A DNA stretch of 64,000 nucleotides from Paludibacter sp. (GTDB lineage: Bacteria > Bacteroidota > Bacteroidia > Bacteroidales > Paludibacteraceae), in NCBI GenBank assembly GCA_023666945.1, contig JAMPAY010000001.1, positions 155,882-219,881 on the forward strand, written 5' to 3'. Below, piece after piece: positions 1 through 8,699 of the stretch; position 1 is the first letter of the stretch, and each line of letters starts with the position of its first letter. A program made the position numbers and the translations under genes. Under the pieces are notes generated by a model, which saw only the letters and a program-made list of their open reading frames with translations, had not been told where the DNA came from and ran no database searches.

Positions 1-287
1 TGCTTGGTGGTGTTAAAAAAGGTGCTTTCTCACAAGAAGAAGCACAAAAACGTTTCGATGCATGGAAGGCTCAAAAAGACGCTCAAAATGGCAAAATCAG
101 CCAAGCTGAAGCTGATAAAAAAGCCCAAATCGCTAAAGAACGCTTTGCGGCTGAAGTTGAAGCAAACAAGGCAAAAGCTGCTGAACTCGCTAAAAAACAG
201 CAAGAAGCATTGGCCGCTGAAGCCGCTGCTGCTGCCGAGAACGAAGCCAACACGGAAACTACCGAAACAGAAACTGCTGCCGAGTAA
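1..287 (+). CDS. rpsP: 30S ribosomal protein S16, C-terminal part (5' end outside window)
   Basis: The reading frame is open from the first bases (codons in phase with position 3) to TAA at 285-287, giving about 94 residues that begin LGGVKKGAFSQEEAQ. This matches the segment after the conserved core of Bacteroidetes S16, followed by the long charged tail rich in Ala, Lys and Glu that is typical of this phylum and absent from the ~80-residue S16 of E. coli. S16 is a primary 30S assembly protein that binds 16S rRNA. The start codon and the conserved N-terminal core lie upstream of the window. A strong hairpin terminator follows 20 bp after the stop. Identification rests on the tail and the core/tail junction only. 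Confidence 0.85.
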   Translation, partial: LGGVKKGAFSQEEAQKRFDAWKAQKDAQNGKISQAEADKKAQIAKERFAAEVEANKAKAAELAKKQQEALAAEAAAAAENEANTETTETETAAE

Positions 288-307
288 TTTCCTCATTATC
301 TTTTCAA

Positions 308-339
308 AGCCCGAAACTTGCTCGTTTCGGGCTTTTTTT
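308..339 (+). terminator. rho-independent terminator of rpsP
   Basis: A perfect 10-bp stem (AGCCCGAAAC at 308-317 with GTTTCGGGCT at 324-333) encloses the loop TTGCTC and is followed by a T-run. The loop also contains the TTG of a probable promoter for the next gene. Confidence 0.9.
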
Positions 340-348
340 ATATCTTTG
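318..348 (+). promoter_or_regulatory. promoter of the EpsG-like gene, interleaved with the rpsP terminator
   Basis: TTG (318-320), a 20-bp spacer and TATCTTTG (341-348) match the Bacteroidetes -33/-7 consensus. The -33 word lies in the terminator loop and the -7 word directly follows the T-run. The gene's ATG is only 8 bp beyond the -7 box, so the transcript should have almost no 5' leader. Confidence 0.6.
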
Positions 349-356
349 CCACTCCA

Positions 357-1571
357 ATGAATTTGTTAGTCGGCATATTCATTCTTCTTTTGGCATTTGG
401 ACTACTCGACCTCTTGGCAGAAGACTATCCGCGCGTACAACAGTCCTTGTACGTTATGGCTTTCGTTTCGACATACATCCTCTTCACTATCAAATATTGC
501 TACGGAGCCGATATTGCCACATACGTACCGTTCTACGACAAAATGCCCCAATGGGAACAAATGGATACATTCACACAAACCTATCCATTCGAATTCGGCT
601 ACATCGCTTTTTGCAGAATACTCAAAGATTTCGGGGTCTCTTATTGGGGAATGACTGCCGTCATCTCCACTATTTATTTTGCAGTAATAGCCCTATTGTT
701 TAAAGATATTCAAAGGAAGAAAGCAACCGCACTCATGGTATTGGTTCTATTGGATTTCAATCTTATCTTTGCCGCTTTCAGACAATGCTTGGCTGTCAGT
801 TGTTTTCTCCTAATGTTCATCACTCTACGCAAACAGAAATACATCCGGGCTATCGTTTTTGCCATTCTATGTTGTTCCTTTCATCATTCTGGGCTTCCCA
901 TTGTCTGCCTTACGCTTTTATATTACGCCTTGGCAAGCCGACAACTGCCATCCTACGTCTATCAAGCATTGCTCATACTTATTGCACTACTCATTTTTAT
1001 TCCCATTGCCAACTTTCAAGGTATACTCACATCACTTCCGCTCCCTTCTGTTGTCATCAAATCACTCAAAGAACACCTAACCTTAGGAAAGTCCATACAA
1101 CTGATATGGATAGTATATGCCGGTGTTTTGGTATGTTTGGCACACTACAATCAATATCAGCATACACGTACTACAACCCTCGCACTCTTTGCACTATTGG
1201 GAATTATCATCATCGTAACACTATACCAATACTATTACTTGTTGGTAAGAATACGTTCCTATTTTCTACCTCTGATTATCGTTTATGTCTGTAACGTTAT
1301 CCAAACCGCAGAAAACAATCACACCACCTATATTCCCTACCAAAGTCTCATCAAACAAACAGTCACAGTCTGCATATTCCTATACTTTACGCACTTCACT
1401 TATACATTTGCCAAAAGCAGTAGCCAACTTAAGCATAACATTTATGCTACCTGCACCATCTTCGATGCACGTAAAGGCAATGCCGAACAACTGAAAGCAT
1501 ATCAAGTAAAGAAAGCCAAACTGTGGTGGAAATACGAGAAAGCACAAAAAACAAAAAACAAACTGAAATAG
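357..1571 (+). CDS. EpsG-family polysaccharide polymerase-like membrane protein
   Basis: A 404-residue, very hydrophobic protein with roughly ten membrane segments. Around residue 50 it carries the YGADIATYVPFYDKM-like stretch after the second membrane helix that is characteristic of EpsG-family proteins, which act as Wzy-like polymerases of exopolysaccharide or O-antigen repeats. The ATG at 357 was chosen over an upstream in-frame TTG at 318, because the TTG lies inside the rpsP terminator loop and upstream of the -7 box. The C-terminus is lysine-rich and cytosolic. The gene is followed 2 bp later by four glycosyltransferase genes, which supports a role in making a surface glycan. The exact polymer cannot be told. 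Confidence 0.75.
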   Translation: MNLLVGIFILLLAFGLLDLLAEDYPRVQQSLYVMAFVSTYILFTIKYCYGADIATYVPFYDKMPQWEQMDTFTQTYPFEFGYIAFCRILKDFGVSYWGMTAVISTIYFAVIALLFKDIQRKKATALMVLVLLDFNLIFAAFRQCLAVSCFLLMFITLRKQKYIRAIVFAILCCSFHHSGLPIVCLTLLYYALASRQLPSYVYQALLILIALLIFIPIANFQGILTSLPLPSVVIKSLKEHLTLGKSIQLIWIVYAGVLVCLAHYNQYQHTRTTTLALFALLGIIIIVTLYQYYYLLVRIRSYFLPLIIVYVCNVIQTAENNHTTYIPYQSLIKQTVTVCIFLYFTHFTYTFAKSSSQLKHNIYATCTIFDARKGNAEQLKAYQVKKAKLWWKYEKAQKTKNKLK

Positions 1572-1573
1572 CA

Positions 1574-2413
1574 ATGATAGACATACTCATGTCCACATAT
1601 AACGGAGCCAACTATTTACCCGCACAAATAGAATCTATTATTGCGCAGACTGTCACCGAGTGGCAATTACTCATTCGCGATGATGGTTCTACCGATCATA
1701 CAATACAAATACTCAAACACTACGCATCTCTCGACAATCGTATTACAATCTGCGAAAAAGAACAAGGCAACGTTGGAGTTATAGCATCATTCGAACGATT
1801 ACTCACCCATTATTCCCATAGTCCCTACATAGCATTCTCCGATCAAGATGATGTGTGGAAACCTCAGAAATTGCAAACATTGCTATCCACCATACAACAA
1901 GCGGAAAACACCTATGGTAATCAATGTCCATTGGTTGCACATTCCGACCTCATTGTAACGGATACGCAACTTCAACCTATTGCATCATCCTTCTGGGTTT
2001 ACTCACACATCAATCCCTACTTGCTCAATAGCAATAAATACTACTTGGGCATCTGCAATAGTGTTACCGGAGGAGCCATGCTATTTAACAAGGCTGCAGC
2101 AACTCTTTCCCTGCCTTTCTACAAGAATGCCTATATGCACGATGCATGGATCGCTCTCAAAACAATCGCCGATGGTGGACATGTCATTCCCGTCAACCAA
2201 CCGCTTGTTTTATACCGCCAACACGGCAACAATGTCTTAGGAGCCGTCAAATACAAGTTTTGCTTAACCGATTGGAAACGCAAATGGTGGTTGGCAAAAC
2301 GAAGTTATACGGCTGCACATCCCCTTGTATTCCACAATCCCATACATTTCCTATATTGGAAAACCATCTATTTCATCGCATCACACACCTGCAATCCTCC
2401 TAAACAACCATGA
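1574..2413 (+). CDS. family 2 glycosyltransferase (first of four)
   Basis: A 279-residue GT-A fold enzyme. The N-terminus DILMSTYNGANYLPAQIESI is the usual GT2 nucleotide-sugar binding strand. DDGSTD is at 36-41 and the metal-binding acidic motif DQDD at 90-93. It should transfer a sugar from a nucleotide donor to a lipid-linked acceptor at the inner face of the membrane. The DQDDVW form resembles rhamnosyltransferase-like GT2 enzymes, but the donor cannot be assigned. The start at 1574 is 2 bp after the EpsG-like stop. The longer reading frame starting inside that gene lacks family support. The end overlaps the next gene by ATGA, which implies translational coupling. Confidence 0.85.
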   Translation: MIDILMSTYNGANYLPAQIESIIAQTVTEWQLLIRDDGSTDHTIQILKHYASLDNRITICEKEQGNVGVIASFERLLTHYSHSPYIAFSDQDDVWKPQKLQTLLSTIQQAENTYGNQCPLVAHSDLIVTDTQLQPIASSFWVYSHINPYLLNSNKYYLGICNSVTGGAMLFNKAAATLSLPFYKNAYMHDAWIALKTIADGGHVIPVNQPLVLYRQHGNNVLGAVKYKFCLTDWKRKWWLAKRSYTAAHPLVFHNPIHFLYWKTIYFIASHTCNPPKQP

Positions 2414-3144
2414 TCTCCGTATGTATGGCGACATATAATGGCGAGCAGTTCATCAAAGAACAACTCTCTTCCATCCTTACCCAACTATGCAAGGATGACG
2501 AAATCATTGTGTCTGACGATGCATCTACCGACAATACTGTTGCCCTCATTCAGTCTATAGCCGATCCGCGCATAAAGTTGCTGCACTTCAACGGGAACAA
2601 TGTAAAGCGGAATTTTCAAAATGCCCTACAACATGCCCGAGGCAATATCATTTTCTTGGCAGACCAAGATGATGTTTGGCTACCCGGGAAAGTAGAAACT
2701 TGCTGCAACGCACTAAAACAGGTTGATTTAGTAGTTACCAATAGTATGGTAACGGATGAGGAACTCAATATCACGAACACAAATTTCTTCAACCTCTACA
2801 AGAGCGGTCCGGGCATACTGAAAAACATCTTCAACAATACCTATTATGGTTCTTGCATGGCATTCAAAAGTGATGTACTCCACTATGCACTCCCTTTTCC
2901 ACAAACCAACGAAATCGGACACGACACATGGCTCGGACTGACCGCCAATCTTATAGGAACTGTCCGGTTCATTCGGACGCCCTACCTGCTTTATCGACGA
3001 CATCATAACACCTCTACCACTATAGACAATCTATACAAAAGGAGCCAACGACCGTTATGGAAAAAAATTTGGAGTAGATGCGTCCTATCATACCAACTGC
3101 TACGCTTCGGCTTATACCATAAACTACAACAACACCATGAATAA
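2410..3144 (+). CDS. family 2 glycosyltransferase (second of four)
   Basis: A 244-residue GT2 enzyme. It begins MISVCMATYNGEQFIKEQL, with DDASTD at 36-41 and DQDDVW at 85-90, so it is closely related in layout to the preceding gene and may be an old duplicate of it. A predicted cytosolic glycosyltransferase that adds one sugar to the same glycan. It overlaps the upstream gene by 4 bp and the downstream gene by 8 bp, so the cassette is transcribed and translated as a unit. Sugar specificity is not visible in the sequence. Confidence 0.85.
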   Translation: MISVCMATYNGEQFIKEQLSSILTQLCKDDEIIVSDDASTDNTVALIQSIADPRIKLLHFNGNNVKRNFQNALQHARGNIIFLADQDDVWLPGKVETCCNALKQVDLVVTNSMVTDEELNITNTNFFNLYKSGPGILKNIFNNTYYGSCMAFKSDVLHYALPFPQTNEIGHDTWLGLTANLIGTVRFIRTPYLLYRRHHNTSTTIDNLYKRSQRPLWKKIWSRCVLSYQLLRFGLYHKLQQHHE

Positions 3145-3892
3145 CACTGTCAGTATCATCACTCCACTATACAATGGAGAACGCTTTATCGCACAAACCA
3201 TCGAGAGTGTATTATCACAAACCTATCCTCATTGGGAGATGCTTATCATCAACGATGGGAGCACGGACAATAGCGAACATATTGCCATGCAATATGCACA
3301 ACAGGATAATCGTATACAAGTCATATCACAACCTAACGCAGGAAGCGCAGCAGCACGCAACAACGGAATAAGACGCGCCACCGGCAGATACATAGCGCTG
3401 CTTGATGCCGATGATCTTTGGGAAAACTACTTTTTAGAAAGCCAATTGCAACTATTACACAACAAACAATGTACATTAGTCTATGGAGCACATAAACGTA
3501 TCAACGAAATAGGCGAGGAAATACTTCAACCCTTTTACCCTCCCACGCAACTGACATACAACGACCTCCTCAAGACATGTTCTATCACATGCCTTACCGC
3601 CCTATACGATACTATGCCCTATGGGAAATTATTTCTGCACGAAGAATTTAAAAGTCTGCGTGACGACTATATTTATTGGCTCGAAATACTAAAAAAAGCA
3701 GGTACTGCTTACGGCAACACACGCATAGTAGGCTCCTATCGCATTTTAGGTAATTCCGTATCGCGCAATAAGAAGAAAGTAATCAAACCGCAATATAGAG
3801 TTTATAAGGAAGTCGAAAAACTAAGCACGCTCACCTCACTTTACTATTTGGCATGCTGGGCTATAAACGGCTTCTTCAAATATCGAAAATAA
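3137..3892 (+). CDS. family 2 glycosyltransferase (third of four)
   Basis: A 251-residue GT2 enzyme with the classic N-terminus VSIITPLYNGERFIAQTIES, NDGSTD at 39-44, a GSAAARNNGI stretch near 69-78 and the DADD motif at 90-93. This is the more widespread WcaA/SpsA-like type, distinct from the DQDD type of the two preceding genes. The C-terminus has a hydrophobic patch (SLYYLACWAINGFF) that could attach it to the membrane. It overlaps the second glycosyltransferase by 8 bp. It should act on the same glycan; donor and acceptor are unknown. Confidence 0.85.
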   Translation: MNNTVSIITPLYNGERFIAQTIESVLSQTYPHWEMLIINDGSTDNSEHIAMQYAQQDNRIQVISQPNAGSAAARNNGIRRATGRYIALLDADDLWENYFLESQLQLLHNKQCTLVYGAHKRINEIGEEILQPFYPPTQLTYNDLLKTCSITCLTALYDTMPYGKLFLHEEFKSLRDDYIYWLEILKKAGTAYGNTRIVGSYRILGNSVSRNKKKVIKPQYRVYKEVEKLSTLTSLYYLACWAINGFFKYRK

Positions 3893-3927
3893 AACTTATA
3901 TACGTCAACAACTCTCCGCTCTTTACT

Positions 3928-4737
3928 ATGCTGAATGTATCTGTTGTATTATATCATCCTTCGTTGCTACAGTTGTATAATTTATTGGATATACTGCAAC
4001 AATCAGAATGTGTAAAATATATATATCTGATAGACAATTCACCCGAAAGAACAATCCGTATACCAGACAGATATAAGCGTACTAAATACATCTTTAACGG
4101 AAAAAACCTTGGCTATGGGGCAGGACATAATATTGCGCTCCGCAAAACCATTGCACACAACATACCATATCATCTTGTAGTAAATAGCGATATATCTTTC
4201 TCACCCGACATTCTGCTGCAAATGTTATACTATATGGATCAGCATCCCGATGTCGGACAAATGATGCCTAAGGTACTCTATCCTAACGGACAGATACAAT
4301 ATCTCTGCAAACTACTCCCCACTCCGTTAGATTTATTTGGCAGACGATTCCTTCCACGTAAACTAATGCAACGCCGCAACTACAAATTCGAACTGAGGGC
4401 ATCCGGGTACAATCATATTATAAACGCGCCCTATCTCTCCGGGTGTTTTATGCTCCTACGTACGGCAACATTAGAACGCATCGGACTATTCGATGAACGA
4501 TTCTTCATGTATCCTGAAGATATTGACTTAACACGCCGTATCCATCGAGAATATCACACACTATTCTACCCTGAAGCAACCATTATTCACGACCACGCCC
4601 AAGCCTCCTATCGCAACCTTCGTATGCTATGGATACATATTGTAAACCTATGCCGTTACTTCAATAAGTGGGGATGGTTTATTGATTCTGAACGCCGTCA
4701 AACCAACCACCTCACAATGTTAGCAATCGATAAGTGA
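3928..4737 (+). CDS. family 2 glycosyltransferase, WbbL/RfbF rhamnosyltransferase-like (fourth of four)
   Basis: A 269-residue enzyme. The sequence NVSVVLYHPS, LIDNS, a GKNLGYGAGHNIAL segment near 58-71, NSDI at 86-89 and the late PEDIDLTRRIHREYHTLFYP block are those of the WbbL/RfbF subgroup of GT2, whose characterised members are often dTDP-rhamnose transferases; rhamnose here is inference. The ATG at 3928 aligns with the family start, while an earlier in-frame start at 3853 would lie inside the previous gene. Its last 26 bp overlap the convergent antiporter gene on the other strand, with no terminator between them. Confidence 0.82.
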   Translation: MLNVSVVLYHPSLLQLYNLLDILQQSECVKYIYLIDNSPERTIRIPDRYKRTKYIFNGKNLGYGAGHNIALRKTIAHNIPYHLVVNSDISFSPDILLQMLYYMDQHPDVGQMMPKVLYPNGQIQYLCKLLPTPLDLFGRRFLPRKLMQRRNYKFELRASGYNHIINAPYLSGCFMLLRTATLERIGLFDERFFMYPEDIDLTRRIHREYHTLFYPEATIIHDHAQASYRNLRMLWIHIVNLCRYFNKWGWFIDSERRQTNHLTMLAIDK

Positions 4738-5689
4738 GATAACCTGCATATACGAGCAATAACATGGCTCCCGCCCAACGTTTTACCTCTCGTTCCTTAT
4801 TGGTCTTGACAAATATCCATACCATAGCACATCCCAAAGCCGCCATCAATGCGTCCACTTCAACTCCCTTATAGGCTGGTAACGGACGTACAACAGCACT
4901 AACACCCAAAACAAAGAACACATTGAAGATATTGCTACCTATTACATTACCCAATGCAATATCCGAATTCTTCTTACATGCCGCCATAACAGAGGTGGCC
5001 AATTCAGGCAAGGAGGTGCCCAATGCGACTACAGTAAGCCCGATAATTGCATCGCTCACGCCTAAATCAAAAGCTATTTTTACAGCACTCTTTACAATCA
5101 ATTCGCCGCCTACAACCAAACCAATGACTCCCACCAATAACAAAAGCAATGCTTTCCAAATATTCATAGGCTTATACGATTCCAAGGTTGCAGTGCAGGC
5201 ACATTCTTTGGCTTGACGAACATTGAGTATCAAGAAAAATACAAAGAAAACTAACAGAGCAACTCCTTCCCAACGATAGATACCTCTTACAGAAGATGAA
5301 GGGTTTATGGCTACAAACACAAATACTAACAAACCTGCAACCATACTCATCGGTATATCCAAATCACGACATGATTTTTGCGACACAACCGGATAAATAA
5401 CCGCCGTTAACCCTAAAACTACAAATACGTTAACAATATTACTACCTAAGATATTCGTCACTGCCAAATCGGTTACACCTTCCGACACCGAAACCAAATT
5501 GACAACCATCTCAGGCATAGACGTTCCGAAAGCAACTACGGTAAGTCCGATAACTAAATCAGAAATATTAAACCGTTTAGCAAGACCGGAGGCTCCATCC
5601 ACTAACCAATCTGCCCCAAAGACAAGTAAAACCAACCCGACTAACAAGGCAATTGCCAACAATATAGGATTATTAAGAACTACTTCCAT
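4712..5689 (-). CDS. calcium/sodium antiporter (YrbG-type, CaCA superfamily)
   Basis: A 325-residue inner-membrane protein with about ten helices and the internal duplication of the CaCA superfamily. The first alpha repeat has GTSMPE near 55-60 and the second has GTSLPE near 224-229, each after a GLTVVA stretch. These repeats form the ion site of Na+/Ca2+ (K+-dependent) exchangers, and the family exports Ca2+ using a cation gradient. The ATG at 5689 is preferred to the GTG one codon upstream. The 3' end overlaps the last glycosyltransferase gene tail to tail. It probably shares transcription with ychF, 22 bp upstream. Confidence 0.9.
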   Translation of the reverse strand: MEVVLNNPILLAIALLVGLVLLVFGADWLVDGASGLAKRFNISDLVIGLTVVAFGTSMPEMVVNLVSVSEGVTDLAVTNILGSNIVNVFVVLGLTAVIYPVVSQKSCRDLDIPMSMVAGLLVFVFVAINPSSSVRGIYRWEGVALLVFFVFFLILNVRQAKECACTATLESYKPMNIWKALLLLLVGVIGLVVGGELIVKSAVKIAFDLGVSDAIIGLTVVALGTSLPELATSVMAACKKNSDIALGNVIGSNIFNVFFVLGVSAVVRPLPAYKGVEVDALMAALGCAMVWIFVKTNKEREVKRWAGAMLLLVYAGYLTYRLLTL

Positions 5690-5710
5690 CACCTTATACT
5701 ATTACCCTCT

Positions 5711-6814
5711 TTATACATTAAAACGGAAATGCATGATATCTCCGTCTTGTACAAGGTAATCTTTTCCCTCTATAGCCAATTTTCCTGCTTCACGACACGC
5801 CGGCTCCGAACCTAAGGCTATATAATCTTCATACTTTATAACCTCAGCACGAATAAAACCACGTTCAAAATCACTATGTATCACACCGGCACACTGCGGA
5901 GCCTTACTACCTTCTACGAATGTCCAAGCACGCACTTCATCACTACCTGCCGTCAAAAAAGTCTGCAAATGCAGCAAACGATACGCCATCTTTATCAAAC
6001 GGTTCACACCGGATTCCTCCAGACCTATTTCCGAAAGAAACATCTGACGTTCCTCATACGTTTCCAATTCTGCAATCTCCGATTCTATCTTTGCAGCAAC
6101 AACCAATACCTGTGCATTCTCATCGGAAACTGCCTCTCGAACTTGTTCCACATAAGCATTGCCCGATACCGCCGACGCCTCATCCACATTGCATACATAC
6201 ATCACCGGCTTATTTGTCAAAAGAAACATCTCACGTGCAATGGTTTCTTCATCTTTGTTTTCCAAAACAACCGTACGAGCAGATCTCCCATGCTCCAACG
6301 CATCTTTATAACGCAACAAAACTTGTACAGCCGTTTTCGCCTGTTTATCCTGTCCCACCATCGCCTGCTTTTGCACTTTTTGCAAACGCGATTCCACCGT
6401 TTCTAAATCTTTCAACTGCAACTCTGCGTCTATAATTTCCTTGTCACGCACAGGATCCACCGAACCGTCCACATGCACCACATTGGAATCTTCGAAGCAA
6501 CGCAACACATGTAAAATAGCATCCGTCTCACGTATATTGGCAAGAAACTTATTTCCTAATCCCTCGCCTTTGCTGGCACCTTTTACCAAGCCAGCAATAT
6601 CCACAATTTCCACGGTTGTTGGTATCACACGTTCCGGATGACACAATTCCGCAAGACGATTCAAACGTTCATCCGGAACAGTAATTACACCCACATTAGG
6701 TTCTATCGTACAAAACGGGAAATTGGCTGATTGTGCCTTAGCATTGCTCAAACAATTGAAAAGCGTGGATTTACCCACATTGGGGAGCCCCACTATTCCA
6801 CATCTAAGTGACAT
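5711..6814 (-). CDS. ychF: redox-regulated ATPase YchF (Obg-like)
   Basis: A 367-residue YchF/OLA1 protein. The P-loop GLPNVGKST is at 9-17 and a DIAGLVKGASKGEGLG switch II segment follows near 72-87. The G4 position reads NVDE rather than NKxD, the change that makes YchF prefer ATP over GTP. The C-terminus is a TGS domain ending in HFRFNV, as in the family. It binds ribosomes and is tied to the oxidative stress response in other bacteria. It diverges from the S4-domain gene across a ~100-bp region with a promoter on each strand. Confidence 0.95.
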   Translation of the reverse strand: MSLRCGIVGLPNVGKSTLFNCLSNAKAQSANFPFCTIEPNVGVITVPDERLNRLAELCHPERVIPTTVEIVDIAGLVKGASKGEGLGNKFLANIRETDAILHVLRCFEDSNVVHVDGSVDPVRDKEIIDAELQLKDLETVESRLQKVQKQAMVGQDKQAKTAVQVLLRYKDALEHGRSARTVVLENKDEETIAREMFLLTNKPVMYVCNVDEASAVSGNAYVEQVREAVSDENAQVLVVAAKIESEIAELETYEERQMFLSEIGLEESGVNRLIKMAYRLLHLQTFLTAGSDEVRAWTFVEGSKAPQCAGVIHSDFERGFIRAEVIKYEDYIALGSEPACREAGKLAIEGKDYLVQDGDIMHFRFNV

Positions 6815-6856
6815 ATCTCTATCTTCTATAGTTATTTTTTTTCGTTATTCAGAATG

Positions 6857-6864
6857 CAAAGATA
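6857..6864 (-). promoter_or_regulatory. -7 box of the ychF promoter
   Basis: TATCTTTG reads on the minus strand about 43 bp before the ychF start codon. No clear -33 TTG is seen at the expected distance. Confidence 0.5.
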
Positions 6865-6887
6865 CAATCTTTTTCCGGATTTTATAG

Positions 6888-6895
6888 TATCTTTG
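6888..6895 (+). promoter_or_regulatory. -7 box of the S4-domain gene promoter
   Basis: TATCTTTG lies 19 bp before the ATG at 6915, back to back with the ychF box on the other strand. Confidence 0.5.
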
Positions 6896-6914
6896 CACAA
6901 CAAAAAACTCGAAT

Positions 6915-7139
6915 ATGACCACCACACAATTCACTCTGCGCCAAGGGGAGAGTTTCATTCCTCTCAATCAATTGCTCAAAGCAACCAATCTCGTTTATAC
7001 AGGCAGCGAAGCCAACATTTTTATCACACAAGGAGACGTCTTGCGCAACGGAGAAGTCGAACTCCGAAAACGTGCAAAAATAACTGCAGGAGAAGAAATT
7101 ACTTTCCAAGACCACACCATTCGAGTACTTGAAAAATAA
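6915..7139 (+). CDS. small S4 RNA-binding domain protein (YbcJ/YaaA-like)
   Basis: A 74-residue protein consisting of a single S4 domain: a LNQLLKATNLVYTGSEA helix pair followed by GDVLRNGEVELRKRAKITAGEEI, the usual RNA-binding loop and strand. Such stand-alone S4 proteins (YbcJ and YaaA-like) are thought to bind structured RNA, possibly rRNA or tRNA; no reaction is known. It has its own promoter, with a 19-bp gap between the -7 box and ATG. The next gene, aspA, has a separate promoter. Confidence 0.85.
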   Translation: MTTTQFTLRQGESFIPLNQLLKATNLVYTGSEANIFITQGDVLRNGEVELRKRAKITAGEEITFQDHTIRVLEK

Positions 7140-7152
7140 TTTGCAATCATTG

Positions 7153-7183
7153 TTGGCTCTTTCCGCAAAAAGAACTACCTTTG
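7153..7183 (+). promoter_or_regulatory. aspA promoter
   Basis: TTG at 7153-7155, a 20-bp spacer and TACCTTTG at 7176-7183. The predicted leader is about 40 nt. Confidence 0.6.
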
Positions 7184-7228
7184 CGCTATCATTTTAACAA
7201 ATCTGCAACAACCACTAAGTTAAGTAAT

Positions 7229-8644
7229 ATGACTTATCGTACAGAATCCGATCTTATCGGCGAATTGCAAATTCCGGCCGATGTGCTCTACGGCGTACAA
7301 ACCATGCGCGGTATTGAAAATTTCCCTATCAGCAAATTCCATCTTTCCGACTATCCCGATTTTGTCAAAGGATTAGCCATCACAAAACTTGCTGCCGCCA
7401 TTGCTAACCATTCGTTAGGTTTGCTTACCGATGAACAATTCGATGCCATCAGCAAAGCGTGCAACGAAATTCGAGAGGGAAAACACCTTAAGCAATTCCC
7501 TGTCGACATGATTCAAGGTGGAGCAGGAACTACCACCAATATGAATGCCAACGAAGTCATTGCCAATCGTGCACTGCAAATCATGGGACACAACCCGGGA
7601 GAATATCAATACTGCTCACCCAACGATCATGTAAACTGCTCGCAGTCAACCAACGATGCATATCCTACCGCTATCCATTTAGGGTTGTACGCCACACATC
7701 TTACCTACTTAAAGCATTTCAGTCTGCTCATTGAGGCATTCGATGCGAAAGCACAAGAATTCGCCCACATCCTCAAAATGGGACGTACTCAATTGGAAGA
7801 CGCCGTTCCTATGACATTAGGACAAACATTTGGAGCCTTTGCCGACATCCTTCGCGACGAAATTAAACATCTTAATATTGCCGCAGAAGAATTTCTCACC
7901 GTTAATATGGGAGCAACGGCAATCGGTACTGGCATCTGTTCCGAACCCGAATATGCAGGAAAGTGTATTACTGCTTTACGAGAAATCACAGGTTGGGATA
8001 TCCGTTTAGCCAATAACTTGGTAGCCGCCACAAGCGATACATCATGCATGGTAGGATATTCCTCTGTCTTAAAAAGAATAGCCACAAAACTCAATAAAAT
8101 ATGTAACGACCTGCGTCTTTTAGGGTCTGGTCCCAAATGCGGTCTGCATGAGTTCGACCTTCCTGCACGCCAACCGGGGTCATCAATCATGCCGGGGAAA
8201 GTCAATCCGGTTATTCCCGAGGTCATGAATCAAATAGCCTACAAGGTCATTGGTAACGACCTCTGTGTCACTATGGCTAATGAGGCTGCGCAAATGGAAC
8301 TCAACGCCATGGAGCCCGTTATGGCTCAATGTTGTTTCGAGTCTGCAGAAATTATGATGAACGGCTTCGATGTACTGCGCACGTATTGTATCAACGACAT
8401 CAAGGCAGATGAAGAAAAGTGTCGTAACTACGTCCGTGGTTCTATCGGTATTGTTACCGCACTCAACCCTATTATCGGATACAAAAATTCAACAAAAATA
8501 GCCAAGGAAGCATTGGCAACCGGACGCCCTGTCTACGATTTGGTTCTGGAACATGGTATTCTCTCAAAAGAAGAACTCGATACCATCCTCAAACCGGAAA
8601 ACATGATACACCCCGTCAAGTTGGATATCAAACCACGAAAATAA
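7229..8644 (+). CDS. aspA: aspartate ammonia-lyase
   Basis: A 471-residue member of the aspartase/fumarase superfamily, which converts L-aspartate reversibly to fumarate and ammonia. The superfamily signature GSSIMPGKVNP, including the catalytic serine on its mobile loop, is near residues 316-326. An SSNDAYPTA-like segment (SQSTNDAYPTA) is near 138-148. Overall similarity is to aspartase rather than class II fumarase, though the two are hard to separate by eye. The ATG at 7229 (MTYRTESDLIGELQIP) is the family start. In anaerobic Bacteroidales, aspartase feeds the fumarate respiration/succinate pathway. A hairpin terminator shared with the convergent protease gene follows. Confidence 0.9.
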   Translation: MTYRTESDLIGELQIPADVLYGVQTMRGIENFPISKFHLSDYPDFVKGLAITKLAAAIANHSLGLLTDEQFDAISKACNEIREGKHLKQFPVDMIQGGAGTTTNMNANEVIANRALQIMGHNPGEYQYCSPNDHVNCSQSTNDAYPTAIHLGLYATHLTYLKHFSLLIEAFDAKAQEFAHILKMGRTQLEDAVPMTLGQTFGAFADILRDEIKHLNIAAEEFLTVNMGATAIGTGICSEPEYAGKCITALREITGWDIRLANNLVAATSDTSCMVGYSSVLKRIATKLNKICNDLRLLGSGPKCGLHEFDLPARQPGSSIMPGKVNPVIPEVMNQIAYKVIGNDLCVTMANEAAQMELNAMEPVMAQCCFESAEIMMNGFDVLRTYCINDIKADEEKCRNYVRGSIGIVTALNPIIGYKNSTKIAKEALATGRPVYDLVLEHGILSKEELDTILKPENMIHPVKLDIKPRK

Positions 8645-8670
8645 TACAATTCAACATATTGTATAATCTG

Positions 8671-8699
8671 ATTATGCCGCATTTTGAGTGCGGCATAAT
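8671..8699. terminator. bidirectional terminator between aspA and the CPBP protease gene
   Basis: A perfect 11-bp stem (ATTATGCCGCA / TGCGGCATAAT) with a 7-nt loop lies between the convergent genes and overlaps the last codons of the minus-strand gene. Confidence 0.75.

Noticed and set aside
6231..6242. CACGTG inside ychF as a parS
   Set aside because: The flanks do not match the consensus.
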